The translations under genes and the position numbers were made by a program. Positions 1 to 8,114 of a stretch of 32,707 nucleotides of DNA are shown one piece after another. Position 1 is the stretch's first letter; every line of letters begins with the position of its first letter. The notes beneath the pieces are model-generated. The model worked only from the letters and a program-made list of their open reading frames with translations, ran no database searches and was not told where the DNA came from. Origin of the DNA: an uncultured Pirellulaceae bacterium (GTDB lineage Bacteria > Planctomycetota > Planctomycetia > Pirellulales > Pirellulaceae); contig CALKCC010000195.1 of the NCBI GenBank assembly GCA_938082855.1, positions 1-32,707 of the forward strand, read 5' to 3'.

Positions 1-285
1 CACGTTTATGTCCTCCGAAAATGTTCTACAGGTTGCTCTATTCGCAAGTGGTTGAAGTCTTCTTCTGTATCAACATTATGCAAACAACCCCAAAGTCATT
101 CACTCTTGTTTTACGACTCGTTATAGACTCGCTTAACAAGTTAAAAATCAACAATAGTATTTGTAAGCATCATCGGAATTAATGCAATGGTTTTTTAACA
201 TTATTTCCATCGTGCTAAATTTCTAACTCTATTTGTTGAGCGAGTATTAGACGGTACAACAGGTCATCGACGCAATGGTAGTTTC
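1..285. other. AT-rich non-coding left edge
   Basis: This stretch lies downstream of the minus-strand M50 protease gene. Short open frames on either strand show no recognisable protein and none looks like the end of a gene cut by the window edge. It is visibly richer in A and T than the genes beside it. I see no convincing terminator hairpin, tRNA or repeat. Confidence 0.5.
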
Positions 286-1428
286 TTAAAAGTAGCGTCC
301 GGCCATTCTTTGCAGTGTTTGATACGACGAGTAAGCCAACATCAAAAACATAATTGCAATGAACATCATTTGCATTTGCAGGCCAATCAAACCAGAGATC
401 ACTCCACAGACAATCGAAACTTTGAGTGACTTGACCACAGCATTCGGAGTACCACTAAGCACGAATAATTCCCGAGTGATTTGTCCGCCATCGAGAGGAT
501 AAACCGGAATCAGATTCATCACGGCCCAAAACAATCCCACCTGCACGAAGCCGAAAACAAACACCCGTAGAAATTCATTTTCAATCTGCACGGAAGCCTG
601 ATGCCGAAGATTTACGTTCGACCACAGAATCAGCTTGCCCTCACCATCATCTGCTCGCAATAAAGCTTCTTGCGCCGCTCCGGTAAAGTGCTCTACCATG
701 TCTCTGGGAACATACTTTCGTAACGGCTGCACCATTTCCGGTAATGGCTCGAGAGACTCCCAGGCGGGAACTGCCAACGGCTCCGGCGCATCAACCTGGC
801 TCTCGTATTCGCTGAGTTCCTGTTGCGTGATCAAGCCGTCCTGATTCGCGTCGGCCGAATGTAAACGAGCCTGAAAGGCTGTGCCAAATTCAGATATCGC
901 TCGAAAGGGAAGCAAGCTTCCTTCCACCTGTTCGATCTCATTCAGAACACCCATGGGATCCGCGGTCCAATGGGCTGGTACTCCAATGAAACGAGTAACG
1001 AATCCGTCGGTCTTGCCAATTCCCCGAAGAAGAATGACCAGCAGCATGGCTGACAACAGCTGTACACCCGGTCCCATGGCAGTGACAAAGATCTTAGACC
1101 GTGACGAATAATCCTTTCCAAATCCGACGTAGTTGGAAATCGAGTCCGGTGCTGCTAATCCTCCAAAGTGATAGAGGACAATGTGAGACCGGATTCCGCA
1201 CTTGCGAAATGCTAAGGCGTGGCCTAATTCGTGAATCAGAATGGAAAGAAAGATGGCACTCGCAAATCCAAGGACTGGCAATGGTTCGCGGCCAATCGGC
1301 AAACTAAGTAACGCAGCGATAGCCCAAAATCCTGGATGGATCCGAACAGGAATTCCCAGACATAGGAAATTCAAATCAAAGTCGGTTTGTTTGGGTTCAC
1401 CTAATAACACACTTGCACCACTTTTCAC
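286..1428 (-). CDS. M50 family (site-2-type) metalloprotease with an internal EF-hand loop
   Basis: This is a polytopic intramembrane zinc metalloprotease of 380 aa. The zinc motif HELGH is at residues 66-70 inside a hydrophobic helix, and the second catalytic motif NLIPVYPLDGG is at 305-315, where the Asp is the expected third zinc ligand. Both match family M50 (SpoIVFB/Rip branch), which cleaves membrane-embedded substrates such as anti-sigma factors; the substrate here is unknown. Between the two motifs lies a soluble insert of roughly 130 residues. It holds a canonical EF-hand loop (DANQDGLITQQE, 193-204), suggesting calcium binding. Further hydrophobic helices follow at about 285-305 and 335-370. 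The start codon is GTG with no clear ribosome binding site, so the first residues are uncertain. It follows lpxB by 60 bp on the same strand and may be co-transcribed. Family assignment is firm; calcium control is inference. Confidence 0.9.
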   Translation of the reverse strand: MKSGASVLLGEPKQTDFDLNFLCLGIPVRIHPGFWAIAALLSLPIGREPLPVLGFASAIFLSILIHELGHALAFRKCGIRSHIVLYHFGGLAAPDSISNYVGFGKDYSSRSKIFVTAMGPGVQLLSAMLLVILLRGIGKTDGFVTRFIGVPAHWTADPMGVLNEIEQVEGSLLPFRAISEFGTAFQARLHSADANQDGLITQQELSEYESQVDAPEPLAVPAWESLEPLPEMVQPLRKYVPRDMVEHFTGAAQEALLRADDGEGKLILWSNVNLRHQASVQIENEFLRVFVFGFVQVGLFWAVMNLIPVYPLDGGQITRELFVLSGTPNAVVKSLKVSIVCGVISGLIGLQMQMMFIAIMFLMLAYSSYQTLQRMAGRYF

Positions 1429-1488
1429 TCATAAACCGACAAAGACGTCGGCACACATGGAACACGTCTGGCGACACGTTCTATCTTA

Positions 1489-2703
1489 TTATGCCGCAGT
1501 TTTACTTGTTCGTCGTGATTGTCCGGTCAGAGATTCCAGAATGAAAGTAGCGGCACGCTGCGACGCTCCGGGATGACCATACATTTCTGACAATGTCGCT
1601 AATTGAGATACCGTTTCCTGATACTGCTGCTCATCGGTCAGCCAGTCAACGATGTGTTGAGCTACTTCGCCTGACTTATCGGTGCAGGTAGGATACTCTG
1701 GCATGGGAATATCTTCACAATCGGGGTCATCCGGACGCCAGGCTTCCTTCAAAGGTTCGAAGGGTTTCGAAGAAGCAATCAGATTGACCAGTGTGATATA
1801 GCGTACGTTTACCATGAGCCGAGCATAACGATGCATCAGCTTACTCATGTGATACAGAATCACGGTCGGCTTCCCGTGATACATCAACTCCAGTGAAACA
1901 CTCCCGGAACAAGCCATGCAACAAGTTGCAGCCTGCATCAATTCAGGAGTCCTGCCAGTAGAAACTTCGATATCCAATGACAACGGCTGGATCAGAGTCC
2001 GAGCAAACTCTGCCTGTGATTCTTTAAATGCAGCAATCGCAAATCGGACGTCCGGTATCTGCTTTTGGATCTGAGCGGCAGCACTAAGGAACCAGGGTAA
2101 TTGAGATTCCACTTCCTGTGTTCTCGAACCTGGGAGGATCGTAACGAGCGGGCGCGTATCTGAGCGTAGCTTTGTCAGGAAATTCTGATCTGCCTGATGA
2201 GTGACAAGTTCATCAAAAAACGGGTGACCAACATACTTAGCATCACAACCGCGATCCCGATACCACTTCTCTTCAAATGGGAGCTTGCACAAGGCATGCG
2301 ATACATTACGTCGCATTTTTCGAATTCGCCAAGGCGCCCAGGCCCAAAGCTGAGGGACGCCATAGTAGTAAACCGGAATGCCATGACGGCGTGCTCGTTT
2401 AGCAATCGCCCAATTGAACCCCGGGTAGTCTATCAACACCACTGCGTCGATTTCGTTCTCTTTAAAGTATCTTTCCGCCTGACGAGCAAATCCGATGAAG
2501 CGATGTAAATTCATGAGAACGCGGACAAAAAACATCACCGCGAATTGTGTCAAATCAAACAGCAGTTCACAGCCTGCTTTTTGCATGAGCGGGCCACCGA
2601 ACCCAACACATTCAATGTCGGGATCGTACTGTTTCAATTCCTGAATCAGATTGGAACCGTGCAGATCTCCACTCGGCTCACCAACTGAAAAGAATATCTT
2701 CAT
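1489..2703 (-). CDS. lpxB: Lipid-A-disaccharide synthase
   Basis: LpxB joins UDP-2,3-diacylglucosamine and lipid X to form the tetraacyl disaccharide precursor of lipid A, acting at the inner face of the cytoplasmic membrane (GT-B glycosyltransferase family 19). The 404-aa product is slightly longer than the E. coli enzyme. It shows the N-terminal family motif VGEPSGDLHG (7-16), a conserved acidic/aromatic stretch around IDYPGFNWAIAKRA (91-104), PQLWAWAPWRIRKM (117-130), YVGHP (157-161), LPGSRTQEVE (190-199) and a C-terminal sugar-nucleotide binding stretch SGSVSLELMYHGKPT. The ATG at 2703 gives a natural N-terminus (MKIFFSVGEP). The presence of lpxB implies lipid A, hence a true outer membrane. 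It lies divergent from the BASS transporter gene and upstream of the M50 protease. Confidence 0.96.
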   Translation of the reverse strand: MKIFFSVGEPSGDLHGSNLIQELKQYDPDIECVGFGGPLMQKAGCELLFDLTQFAVMFFVRVLMNLHRFIGFARQAERYFKENEIDAVVLIDYPGFNWAIAKRARRHGIPVYYYGVPQLWAWAPWRIRKMRRNVSHALCKLPFEEKWYRDRGCDAKYVGHPFFDELVTHQADQNFLTKLRSDTRPLVTILPGSRTQEVESQLPWFLSAAAQIQKQIPDVRFAIAAFKESQAEFARTLIQPLSLDIEVSTGRTPELMQAATCCMACSGSVSLELMYHGKPTVILYHMSKLMHRYARLMVNVRYITLVNLIASSKPFEPLKEAWRPDDPDCEDIPMPEYPTCTDKSGEVAQHIVDWLTDEQQYQETVSQLATLSEMYGHPGASQRAATFILESLTGQSRRTSKTAA

Positions 2704-2892
2704 GACAATTACTATTCCTCTCCAAAAGGTGATTCTCCATCACCCTGACAACAATGAAGAATTATCAACAATCCACCCTTCTGGCGGTAGAGCAGATTTA
2801 GTATTCACCACGAGTTTGGAGTACCGTTAGTCCGGACATCAATGTTAAGATGCCTGTTTGCTAAAAACCCTTCGAATTGATCTGCCCGGACT
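2704..2892. promoter_or_regulatory. Divergent intergenic region between lpxB and the BASS transporter
   Basis: Two genes diverge from this 189-bp gap, so it must hold promoters for both. A small hairpin (GGTGAT / ATCACC, 2728-2744, 5-nt loop) sits in the probable lpxB leader, close to its start. I could not identify convincing -35/-10 pairs. Confidence 0.35.
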
Positions 2893-3909
2893 ATGACCAA
2901 ACTCATTCAAAGATATCTATTGGTTTGGTTGTCATTACTATCACTTGCCGCTTACTACTGGCCGCAAACGGGCATTGCCTTTGATCCGTGGGTTCATAAA
3001 TCCCAGTTGCCATATCTAATCATCGTTACGATGTTTGGCGTTGGCTGGATGCTACCGATTGACGAGATCAAGAAAGTTGCTTCTCGATGGCCAACGATTA
3101 TCGGAGGCACGCTTACTCAATTCTTGGTCATGCCGTTGTTAGCACTCGGCATCGGAATCGCTTTTGGCCTTCAAGGAGAAATGCTCGTCGGAGTCATCCT
3201 GGTTGGATGTGTCCCCGGTGCTATGGCTTCGAATGTGCTCACAATCGTCTCTAAAGGCAATGCAAGTTACAGCGTTAGTTTAACGTCGCTGGCCACCCTG
3301 CTTTCTCCAATTGCCGTGCCCACGATGCTGGCGATCTCAGCTAGTTTCGTTGACGCCAGTACTCTGGAAGTGCTTGAAGGCGCCAACGATGATTCCGGCA
3401 GTGTCTATCTAACGTCCGGTATTAAACTACTTAAATGGGTCGTCATCCCAGTGATCGCTGGATTTCTGATGGGGCGGTTGCTACCGCAGTATGAACAACA
3501 GGCCAAAGTCATCGGGTCTAATGTCGCAAATCTCGCCATCCTGCTGATTATTGCGACTGTGGTCGGAGCATCCCGGGAGAACCTCGCAACCTTACCGCTG
3601 CTGGTTTTCACCTGCCTGCTACTAATCAATCTCTTTGGCTATCTTGGCGGATTCACTGGCGGAACCTTGATGAAATTGCCTCATCCAATGAAGCGAGCGT
3701 TAACACTGGAGGTGGGAATGCAAAATGCAGGATTGGGCGCTACACTTGCCACCGAATTGTTCACCAGTCCCGATTCTCTGGTCTCCATCGCCCCCGCCTT
3801 TTACACGTTCTTTTGTATGTTTACCGGCACCATCCTGGCCTGGTACTGGAGCTCGAAACACGTGCAGGACTCACCAGAAGAAGCCGTGGACGAGGCTCAG
3901 CCTGCATGA
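2893..3909 (+). CDS. Bile acid:sodium symporter (BASS/SBF) family transporter
   Basis: This is a 338-aa hydrophobic protein of about ten membrane segments. The BASS family signature is clear: the stretch beginning GCVPGAMASNVLTIVSKGN (105-123) followed by an S/T-rich TSLATLLSPIAVP segment corresponds to the sodium-binding core. A second crossover region appears near GMQNAGLGATLA in the C-terminal half. Members use sodium to import organic anions such as bile acids, pyruvate or pantoate; the bacterial substrate cannot be read from sequence. The stop codon overlaps the ATG of the following MFS gene by 4 nt (ATGA), so the two transporters are probably translated together. No strong ribosome binding site is visible at the ATG. 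Family assignment is confident; the substrate is unknown. Confidence 0.9.
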   Translation: MTKLIQRYLLVWLSLLSLAAYYWPQTGIAFDPWVHKSQLPYLIIVTMFGVGWMLPIDEIKKVASRWPTIIGGTLTQFLVMPLLALGIGIAFGLQGEMLVGVILVGCVPGAMASNVLTIVSKGNASYSVSLTSLATLLSPIAVPTMLAISASFVDASTLEVLEGANDDSGSVYLTSGIKLLKWVVIPVIAGFLMGRLLPQYEQQAKVIGSNVANLAILLIIATVVGASRENLATLPLLVFTCLLLINLFGYLGGFTGGTLMKLPHPMKRALTLEVGMQNAGLGATLATELFTSPDSLVSIAPAFYTFFCMFTGTILAWYWSSKHVQDSPEEAVDEAQPA

Positions 3910-5207
3910 GCACTTCCGCAAGCAAGCAAGTAGAAATCCACGATATTCCAGAAGCCGCTGCTGAACCTCAGGTGCAACGTCACAATTTTGTGATCATGGC
4001 GCTCTACCAAATCTCTCTGCGATGCGGATGGATCTTTAAGACCGAGAGTATCGTCATGCCGGCTTTTCTAGACGCACTTGGCGTGTCCGCCTGGGTGCGA
4101 GGGTTTTTGCCTCTATTCAATCGATTTGGACAGAGTGTTCCACCGATGCTTTTAGCTTCAACTGTTGCAGGCACAAAACAAAAGAAATCAATCGTCATGT
4201 CTACCATGCTGTTGTTTTCAGTCTCCTTTTTCGCGATCGGCTTTCTCTGGAATCTGTATGCTCAGGAAAGCTGGATGCCAGCTTTGTTCCTATTGATCTA
4301 TGCTTTATTCTTCATGGTCGTAGGCGTTCATAATCTAGCCGCTCGATCCGTTCAGGGAAAACTCATCCGCGCTAATCGCAGAGGCCGTCTGATGCTGGCC
4401 GGGAATGTCGGTGGAGCTATTGCCTCGGTGGCGTTGGCCTACTTTCTTTTCCCGAAATGGTTACCTGCTGATGGGCCTCATGACTTTTTTGGAATGTTTG
4501 CCTTTGCCGCCGTGATGTTCATGGTCTCCGCGTTTATCGCTCTGTTAGTCATTGAACCGGCCGACCCAAGCAAGAAGCCGACACAAAGAATCTCGAAAGC
4601 GATTCAAGACGCGAAATTGACATTTCAGCAAGACGCTCGATTTCGGCGTATCGCTTTGGTGGGAGCTTTAACCAATACTTCCATTATGCTTTTTCCTCAT
4701 TACCAACCCATCGCCAAGGAATATCTCCACCTATCGCTTGATAATCTCATGCCATGGGTTATTGCTCAAAATCTTGGTATGGCCGCCTTTAGTTTGGTGC
4801 TAGGCCCGATTGCTGACCTGAAGGGAAACCGAGCCGTCATTCGGCTATTACTCATTGTTATGATCGCGACGCCGCTACTGGCTTTGTTTCTGATTCATCA
4901 GCCCTGGGGCGGGAAAGCCTACTGGATCGTGTTTGTCCTGGTTGGCATGACGCCGTTTTCGATCGGCATTCTATTTAATTACACCCTCGAACTGACAGAA
5001 GCTTCGAATCACCCTCGATATCTTGCAACGCTGGGACTGGTCGTTGCCATTCCTGCAGCACTATCTCCCTTAGTCAGTTACTCCATGGACTTTTTTGGCT
5101 CCCCGACGCCTCTGTTCTCAGCAGTCGCGATTCTCTTAGCCATCGCCTGGCTATTAACTTTTCGCTTGCCTGAACCAAGGTATGGAGAGACGTTACCGCA
5201 AAAGTAA
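3906..5207 (+). CDS. Major facilitator superfamily transporter
   Basis: This 433-aa protein has about twelve hydrophobic segments and a central charged loop near residues 215-235 (EPADPSKKPTQRISKAIQDAK), the layout of MFS carriers. An MFS-like loop motif RRGRLMLAGNVGG lies between two helices in the first half, and GPIADLKGNRAVIR in the second half resembles the conserved loop between helices 8 and 9. I chose the ATG at 3906 because it overlaps the stop of the BASS gene (ATGA) and has a GAGG-type site about 10 nt upstream; a longer frame from 3813 would lie inside the BASS gene. The substrate is unknown. The 3' end overlaps the convergent CYTH gene by 15 bp. Confidence 0.87.
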   Translation: MSTSASKQVEIHDIPEAAAEPQVQRHNFVIMALYQISLRCGWIFKTESIVMPAFLDALGVSAWVRGFLPLFNRFGQSVPPMLLASTVAGTKQKKSIVMSTMLLFSVSFFAIGFLWNLYAQESWMPALFLLIYALFFMVVGVHNLAARSVQGKLIRANRRGRLMLAGNVGGAIASVALAYFLFPKWLPADGPHDFFGMFAFAAVMFMVSAFIALLVIEPADPSKKPTQRISKAIQDAKLTFQQDARFRRIALVGALTNTSIMLFPHYQPIAKEYLHLSLDNLMPWVIAQNLGMAAFSLVLGPIADLKGNRAVIRLLLIVMIATPLLALFLIHQPWGGKAYWIVFVLVGMTPFSIGILFNYTLELTEASNHPRYLATLGLVVAIPAALSPLVSYSMDFFGSPTPLFSAVAILLAIAWLLTFRLPEPRYGETLPQK

Positions 5208-5753
5208 ATCCAGATAGCCCACCGTAATTCCAACGCCAAGATTAAGCGACTCAGAAAGACTGACGAGTAAGTCGGTGGCAGCTTTTAACTCTTCTTCACC
5301 CGTGACAATTTCAAACTCGATGAAGAGGCCAAGCCCATCCACTTCATCTAAAGCCACTTCCACCGTTTGATTTTGAAAAACCAGCTTGCCCTTTCGGCGT
5401 TGCTTCACCACGCTGTGAACATAGACGAAGCCAAGTGTTTGCAGGAATTGTTTCATGGACTCGCCGGAGTCACCTGGATTTGCTACCTGTAGCTCTAATT
5501 CCTGTCGGGTCTTCGTCACAGAATCAACACGAGGCCCCTTATACGTAAACATTGCCTGATCACCATCAAGTCTGACACGCAATGCTTCATCCGTTTCAGC
5601 AAAGTCCCGATCCTGAGAAGGATGATTGAAGTACGCATCTTCTTGGCGAACGGTTTCCCCCCAACAGATATCCAACGCCTCTAATCGCGTAAGCAATAGC
5701 TGAGCATCCGGCACAGAAAACTTTTGTTCGACTTCATATTGCATTGTTAGCAT
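5193..5753 (-). CDS. CYTH-domain phosphatase/cyclase-like protein
   Basis: This 186-aa protein has the CYTH tunnel-fold pattern. The N-terminal ExExK motif (E7, E9, K11) is followed by conserved basic residues in LRVRLDG (58-64) and TYKGPR (70-75), alternating charged residues near 83-87, a basic patch KQRRKGK (117-123), and the acidic LDEVDGLGLFIEFE (135-148). CYTH members include class IV adenylate cyclase, inorganic triphosphatase and thiamine triphosphatase; all bind triphosphate with divalent metal. Its start overlaps the thiE stop by 7 nt, which points to a role near thiamine phosphates (inference). Translation may instead begin at Met4 (5744), which sits 11 nt after an AAGGG site. The 3' end overlaps the convergent MFS gene by 15 bp. 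Confidence 0.85.
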   Translation of the reverse strand: MLTMQYEVEQKFSVPDAQLLLTRLEALDICWGETVRQEDAYFNHPSQDRDFAETDEALRVRLDGDQAMFTYKGPRVDSVTKTRQELELQVANPGDSGESMKQFLQTLGFVYVHSVVKQRRKGKLVFQNQTVEVALDEVDGLGLFIEFEIVTGEEELKAATDLLVSLSESLNLGVGITVGYLDLLLR

Positions 5754-6832
5754 GACCCTTGTTGTGAGTCACTGACGGCCAACGTCTCTCTTAGTGACCG
5801 GATGACGGCTGTATGATCCTGATTGAGCTGTAGGCATGCCGAAACGGCCACACGGCCAATCCCTGCTTCAGCTACCTGATCCACGTTACTCTCAGATATC
5901 CCACCGATGGCAAACGCGGGTATCCCACAATGCTTTGACACCCAGCCTAAAAACTCCAGTCCCGGATATTCATCAAACGCTTTGGTCGTTGAAGGAAATG
6001 TCGGCCCACAACCAATGTAATCAGCACCCTCGGACACTGCTCGCTCTACCTGCTCAGGTGAATGCGTAGAAACTCCGACGATGCATTGAGTCCCCATAAT
6101 CGTGCGTGCATCGCGCACACTCAATTCCGTTTGGCCAACATGGACACCGTCCGCATGACAAAGCCTGGCAAGGTCCGGGCGATCATTGATGATCATCAAC
6201 ACCTCGGATTCCGAATCGATGACGAACTCATCAATTAGTCTTCGCAGCTGCTTCGCTCGACCGAGTAGCTGTTGGTCATTTAATTGTTTGTCACGCAGTT
6301 GAATGACATCGACACCTGCAGCGAGTAACGACCTAATGTGAGATTCAAAAGTAGCCTCATCATCAGCTCCGTCGACCAAAGCATAGATCGAAGCGAGTTT
6401 AAGTCGTTGGCAGGACGAATCCTGAATCACAAGCCGCTTCTCCAACGTGTAAACTTCGTAGCGAATTTTCTCGAACTCGACTGCCACAGCCACTTGAATG
6501 AGCTTACTGTATTCCTCAAGCACTCTTAGTGACTGCTTAAGCCGCTCCAGAGCTGCCTGTAGGACATCCCTCGCTGTGTGACGCTCATATTCGGACTGCG
6601 TTGAGACAGCTCCTCCGACGTCGCCTGTAACGTCTCTGGCCATCACACGCTCCTCAAGAGGAATTTGTTCGGCAAGCTGCTGGATTCGATGGCGTAATGA
6701 TTTGGTGGTGGTGGTTAATAGAGTGTCATCCAGAATAAAACGCACGTATTCTTCAACCGAACGCAGCGCTTCCATCGAGCGGTTCAAGTTTGCATCAAGG
6801 ATCCTCAATACCTGAAATTGTTGGTCGTGCAT
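5747..6832 (-). CDS. thiE: Thiamine-phosphate synthase with N-terminal ThiD2-like domain
   Basis: ThiE couples HMP pyrophosphate to thiazole phosphate to give thiamine monophosphate. The C-terminal TIM barrel (about 145-360) carries the family motifs VIQLRDK (176-182), INDRPDLA (215-222), HVGQ (231-234), GPTFPSTTK (276-284) and AIGG (308-311). About 140 extra residues precede it, starting LRILDANLNRSMEALRSVEE and mostly helical. This resembles the N-terminal domain found in cyanobacterial and planctomycete ThiE proteins and named ThiD2, which has been proposed, as I recall, to supply HMP-phosphate kinase activity. At 361 aa the protein is much longer than the roughly 210-aa E. coli enzyme, consistent with the extra domain. 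The start is ATG with no clear ribosome binding site. It overlaps the downstream CYTH gene. Confidence 0.94.
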   Translation of the reverse strand: MHDQQFQVLRILDANLNRSMEALRSVEEYVRFILDDTLLTTTTKSLRHRIQQLAEQIPLEERVMARDVTGDVGGAVSTQSEYERHTARDVLQAALERLKQSLRVLEEYSKLIQVAVAVEFEKIRYEVYTLEKRLVIQDSSCQRLKLASIYALVDGADDEATFESHIRSLLAAGVDVIQLRDKQLNDQQLLGRAKQLRRLIDEFVIDSESEVLMIINDRPDLARLCHADGVHVGQTELSVRDARTIMGTQCIVGVSTHSPEQVERAVSEGADYIGCGPTFPSTTKAFDEYPGLEFLGWVSKHCGIPAFAIGGISESNVDQVAEAGIGRVAVSACLQLNQDHTAVIRSLRETLAVSDSQQGSC

Positions 6833-7254
6833 GAAAGTCTAATTTCTAACCGTACTGGACGTTACTGACGTACTTGCTTTCTAAACCTGCCCGTGTTCCG
6901 GCCATGTTTGGAACACCATTTGCTTGTAGTTACCCCTGTTAGTTCTAGTCTAGTGACGAAACAACCTTTTGACCATTCTGCCAGTGTTTTTCGACTGGTT
7001 TGCCTTTTAGCAAGTCATGCCGGTTTGCCAGATTCTGTCAAATAATGGTCGGGAATGGGAGTGAACTGCCAATTTGTCAGACAGATCAACCGTTCTATAT
7101 ATGTAGTAACACCAGATATGTAGTAACACCAGTAAGCAGACGAAGAGGTGAAAACTGGGTAAGTGATAACTGTGCTTGTCCAAATCGTTGGAAAACCCTT
7201 AAAATCCAGCGGTATTCTCTTAATCGACTTACTAGAAAGGTTCACCAAAGGCTG
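6833..7254. other. Divergent non-coding region upstream of thiE
   Basis: This 422-bp region separates thiE (minus) from the small membrane protein gene (plus). It holds a perfect 7-bp inverted repeat, GTGTTCC (6893-6899) and GGAACAC (6910-6916), with a 10-nt loop, about 60 bp upstream of thiE, and a 17-bp tandem duplication (separate entry). An open frame runs from 7000 into the downstream gene, but its translation is cysteine- and arginine-rich, non-repetitive and unlike its neighbours, and the out-of-frame duplication argues that it is non-coding. I looked for a TPP riboswitch on the thiE strand and did not find its conserved core. Confidence 0.6.
7099..7132. repeat. Two exact tandem copies of a 17-bp unit
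   Basis: The unit ATATGTAGTAACACCAG occurs twice without a gap, at 7099-7115 and 7116-7132. The unit length is not a multiple of three, which fits a non-coding location and supports placing the next gene's start downstream. Confidence 0.9.
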
Positions 7255-7953
7255 ATGAAACGGATGCAGTGGATCACATGTGGCTGGCCAGGATTATCCC
7301 GGCTTTGGCTTCACGGCCAATGGACTGGATTAGCCGTTGCTGCAGGGTTCGGAGTTATTTTTAACTTGGCCGTTGTGATGCAGTTAAAGCTTTCCGGCGA
7401 GGTGCCTGAAACCGCTCAGCAGTCGATTTGGTTACTAGCAGCAATATTTTGGGTTGGAGGGTGCATTGAAGGCATCCTGACAACCCGTGACTTTCGCCGG
7501 CAGCAACAATTGCAACTCAAACGCAATAGTGCCGTCGTCGATACAACAGCCATTGATTCGACAGAACAACCTGCCCTGGAAGAAATTAACGATCGGCCAA
7601 AGGATGATGATTCTACGGTCTCGGGGCAAGAAATCTGTCGGGAGTCGGAACAATCAGTCGGAGATGACTTGTTCATACAGGCTCGAAACCAATACTTAAA
7701 GGGCAACTGGATTGAGTGTGAAACACTCATTGACAGTGCATTGGAGGAATATCCCGGAGATTTAGAAACTCGCTTATTGCAGATATCCCTACTTCGAGTG
7801 ACGAAACGATTTGAGGAAGCCTTAGTGGAAATAACTCAATTCCAACGCTGGGATGGTGCAGAAAAATGGAGTTTTGAGATTAATCGGGAAGTTGAATTGC
7901 TGGAACGGATCTTATCCAACCAGGAAGATTCGGAAATTACCCATGCAGCTTGA
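7255..7953 (+). CDS. Small membrane protein with TPR-like C-terminal part
   Basis: I do not recognise this protein. From the ATG at 7255 it has 232 residues, with two hydrophobic segments (about 24-44 and 57-74), a polar acidic linker (about 95-135), and a helical region (about 137-222) whose spacing (YLKGNWIECETLIDSALEEYPGD, then RFEEALVEI) resembles tetratricopeptide repeats. The likely topology is membrane-anchored with a soluble helical scaffold. An in-frame ATG at 7264 is an alternative start, and the open frame extends up to 7000, but I rejected that extension because of its atypical composition and the tandem duplication in it. It lies about 160 bp upstream of clpC on the same strand; whether they share a transcript is unclear. 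Confidence 0.65.
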   Translation: MKRMQWITCGWPGLSRLWLHGQWTGLAVAAGFGVIFNLAVVMQLKLSGEVPETAQQSIWLLAAIFWVGGCIEGILTTRDFRRQQQLQLKRNSAVVDTTAIDSTEQPALEEINDRPKDDDSTVSGQEICRESEQSVGDDLFIQARNQYLKGNWIECETLIDSALEEYPGDLETRLLQISLLRVTKRFEEALVEITQFQRWDGAEKWSFEINREVELLERILSNQEDSEITHAA

Positions 7954-7995
7954 TGTAGAAAAGTAGTAAATCATTGCCCCTCTGTGAGGTGGTGT

Positions 7996-8027
7996 GGTAT
8001 CCCTGAAACCGGGAAATAGGGTTATCC
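7996..8027 (+). promoter_or_regulatory. Imperfect inverted repeat in the clpC leader
   Basis: GGTATCCCT (7996-8004) can pair with AGGGTTATCC (8018-8027), giving eight of nine pairs with one mismatch and one bulged base. It lies about 90 bp before the clpC start. It could be a regulator site, a leader hairpin, or part of a terminator for the upstream gene; no U-tract follows. Function is not established. Confidence 0.3.
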
Positions 8028-8114
8028 TTAGAGAAAGATAGAAACTGCCGGCGAGTGAAGAATTAATTAGTCAATGATTCACGTTAGCCGTAAGAAAGAG
8101 TTTAGGAGTCACCA

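Noticed and set aside
1-285. Truncated gene at the left edge
   Set aside because: The open plus-strand frame from base 1 is about 40 codons long with no recognisable protein signature, and no start or domain supports it.
6833-7000. Possible TPP riboswitch upstream of thiE
   Set aside because: The minus-strand leader has a GGGGT stretch and a 7-bp hairpin, but I could not find the conserved CTGAGA and GGATAATGCCAG-type core elements of a THI box.
7000-7254. N-terminal extension of the membrane/TPR-like protein
   Set aside because: The translation is Cys- and Arg-rich and unlike the rest. It includes an exact 17-bp duplication that would shift the frame, and better start codons lie at 7255 and 7264.
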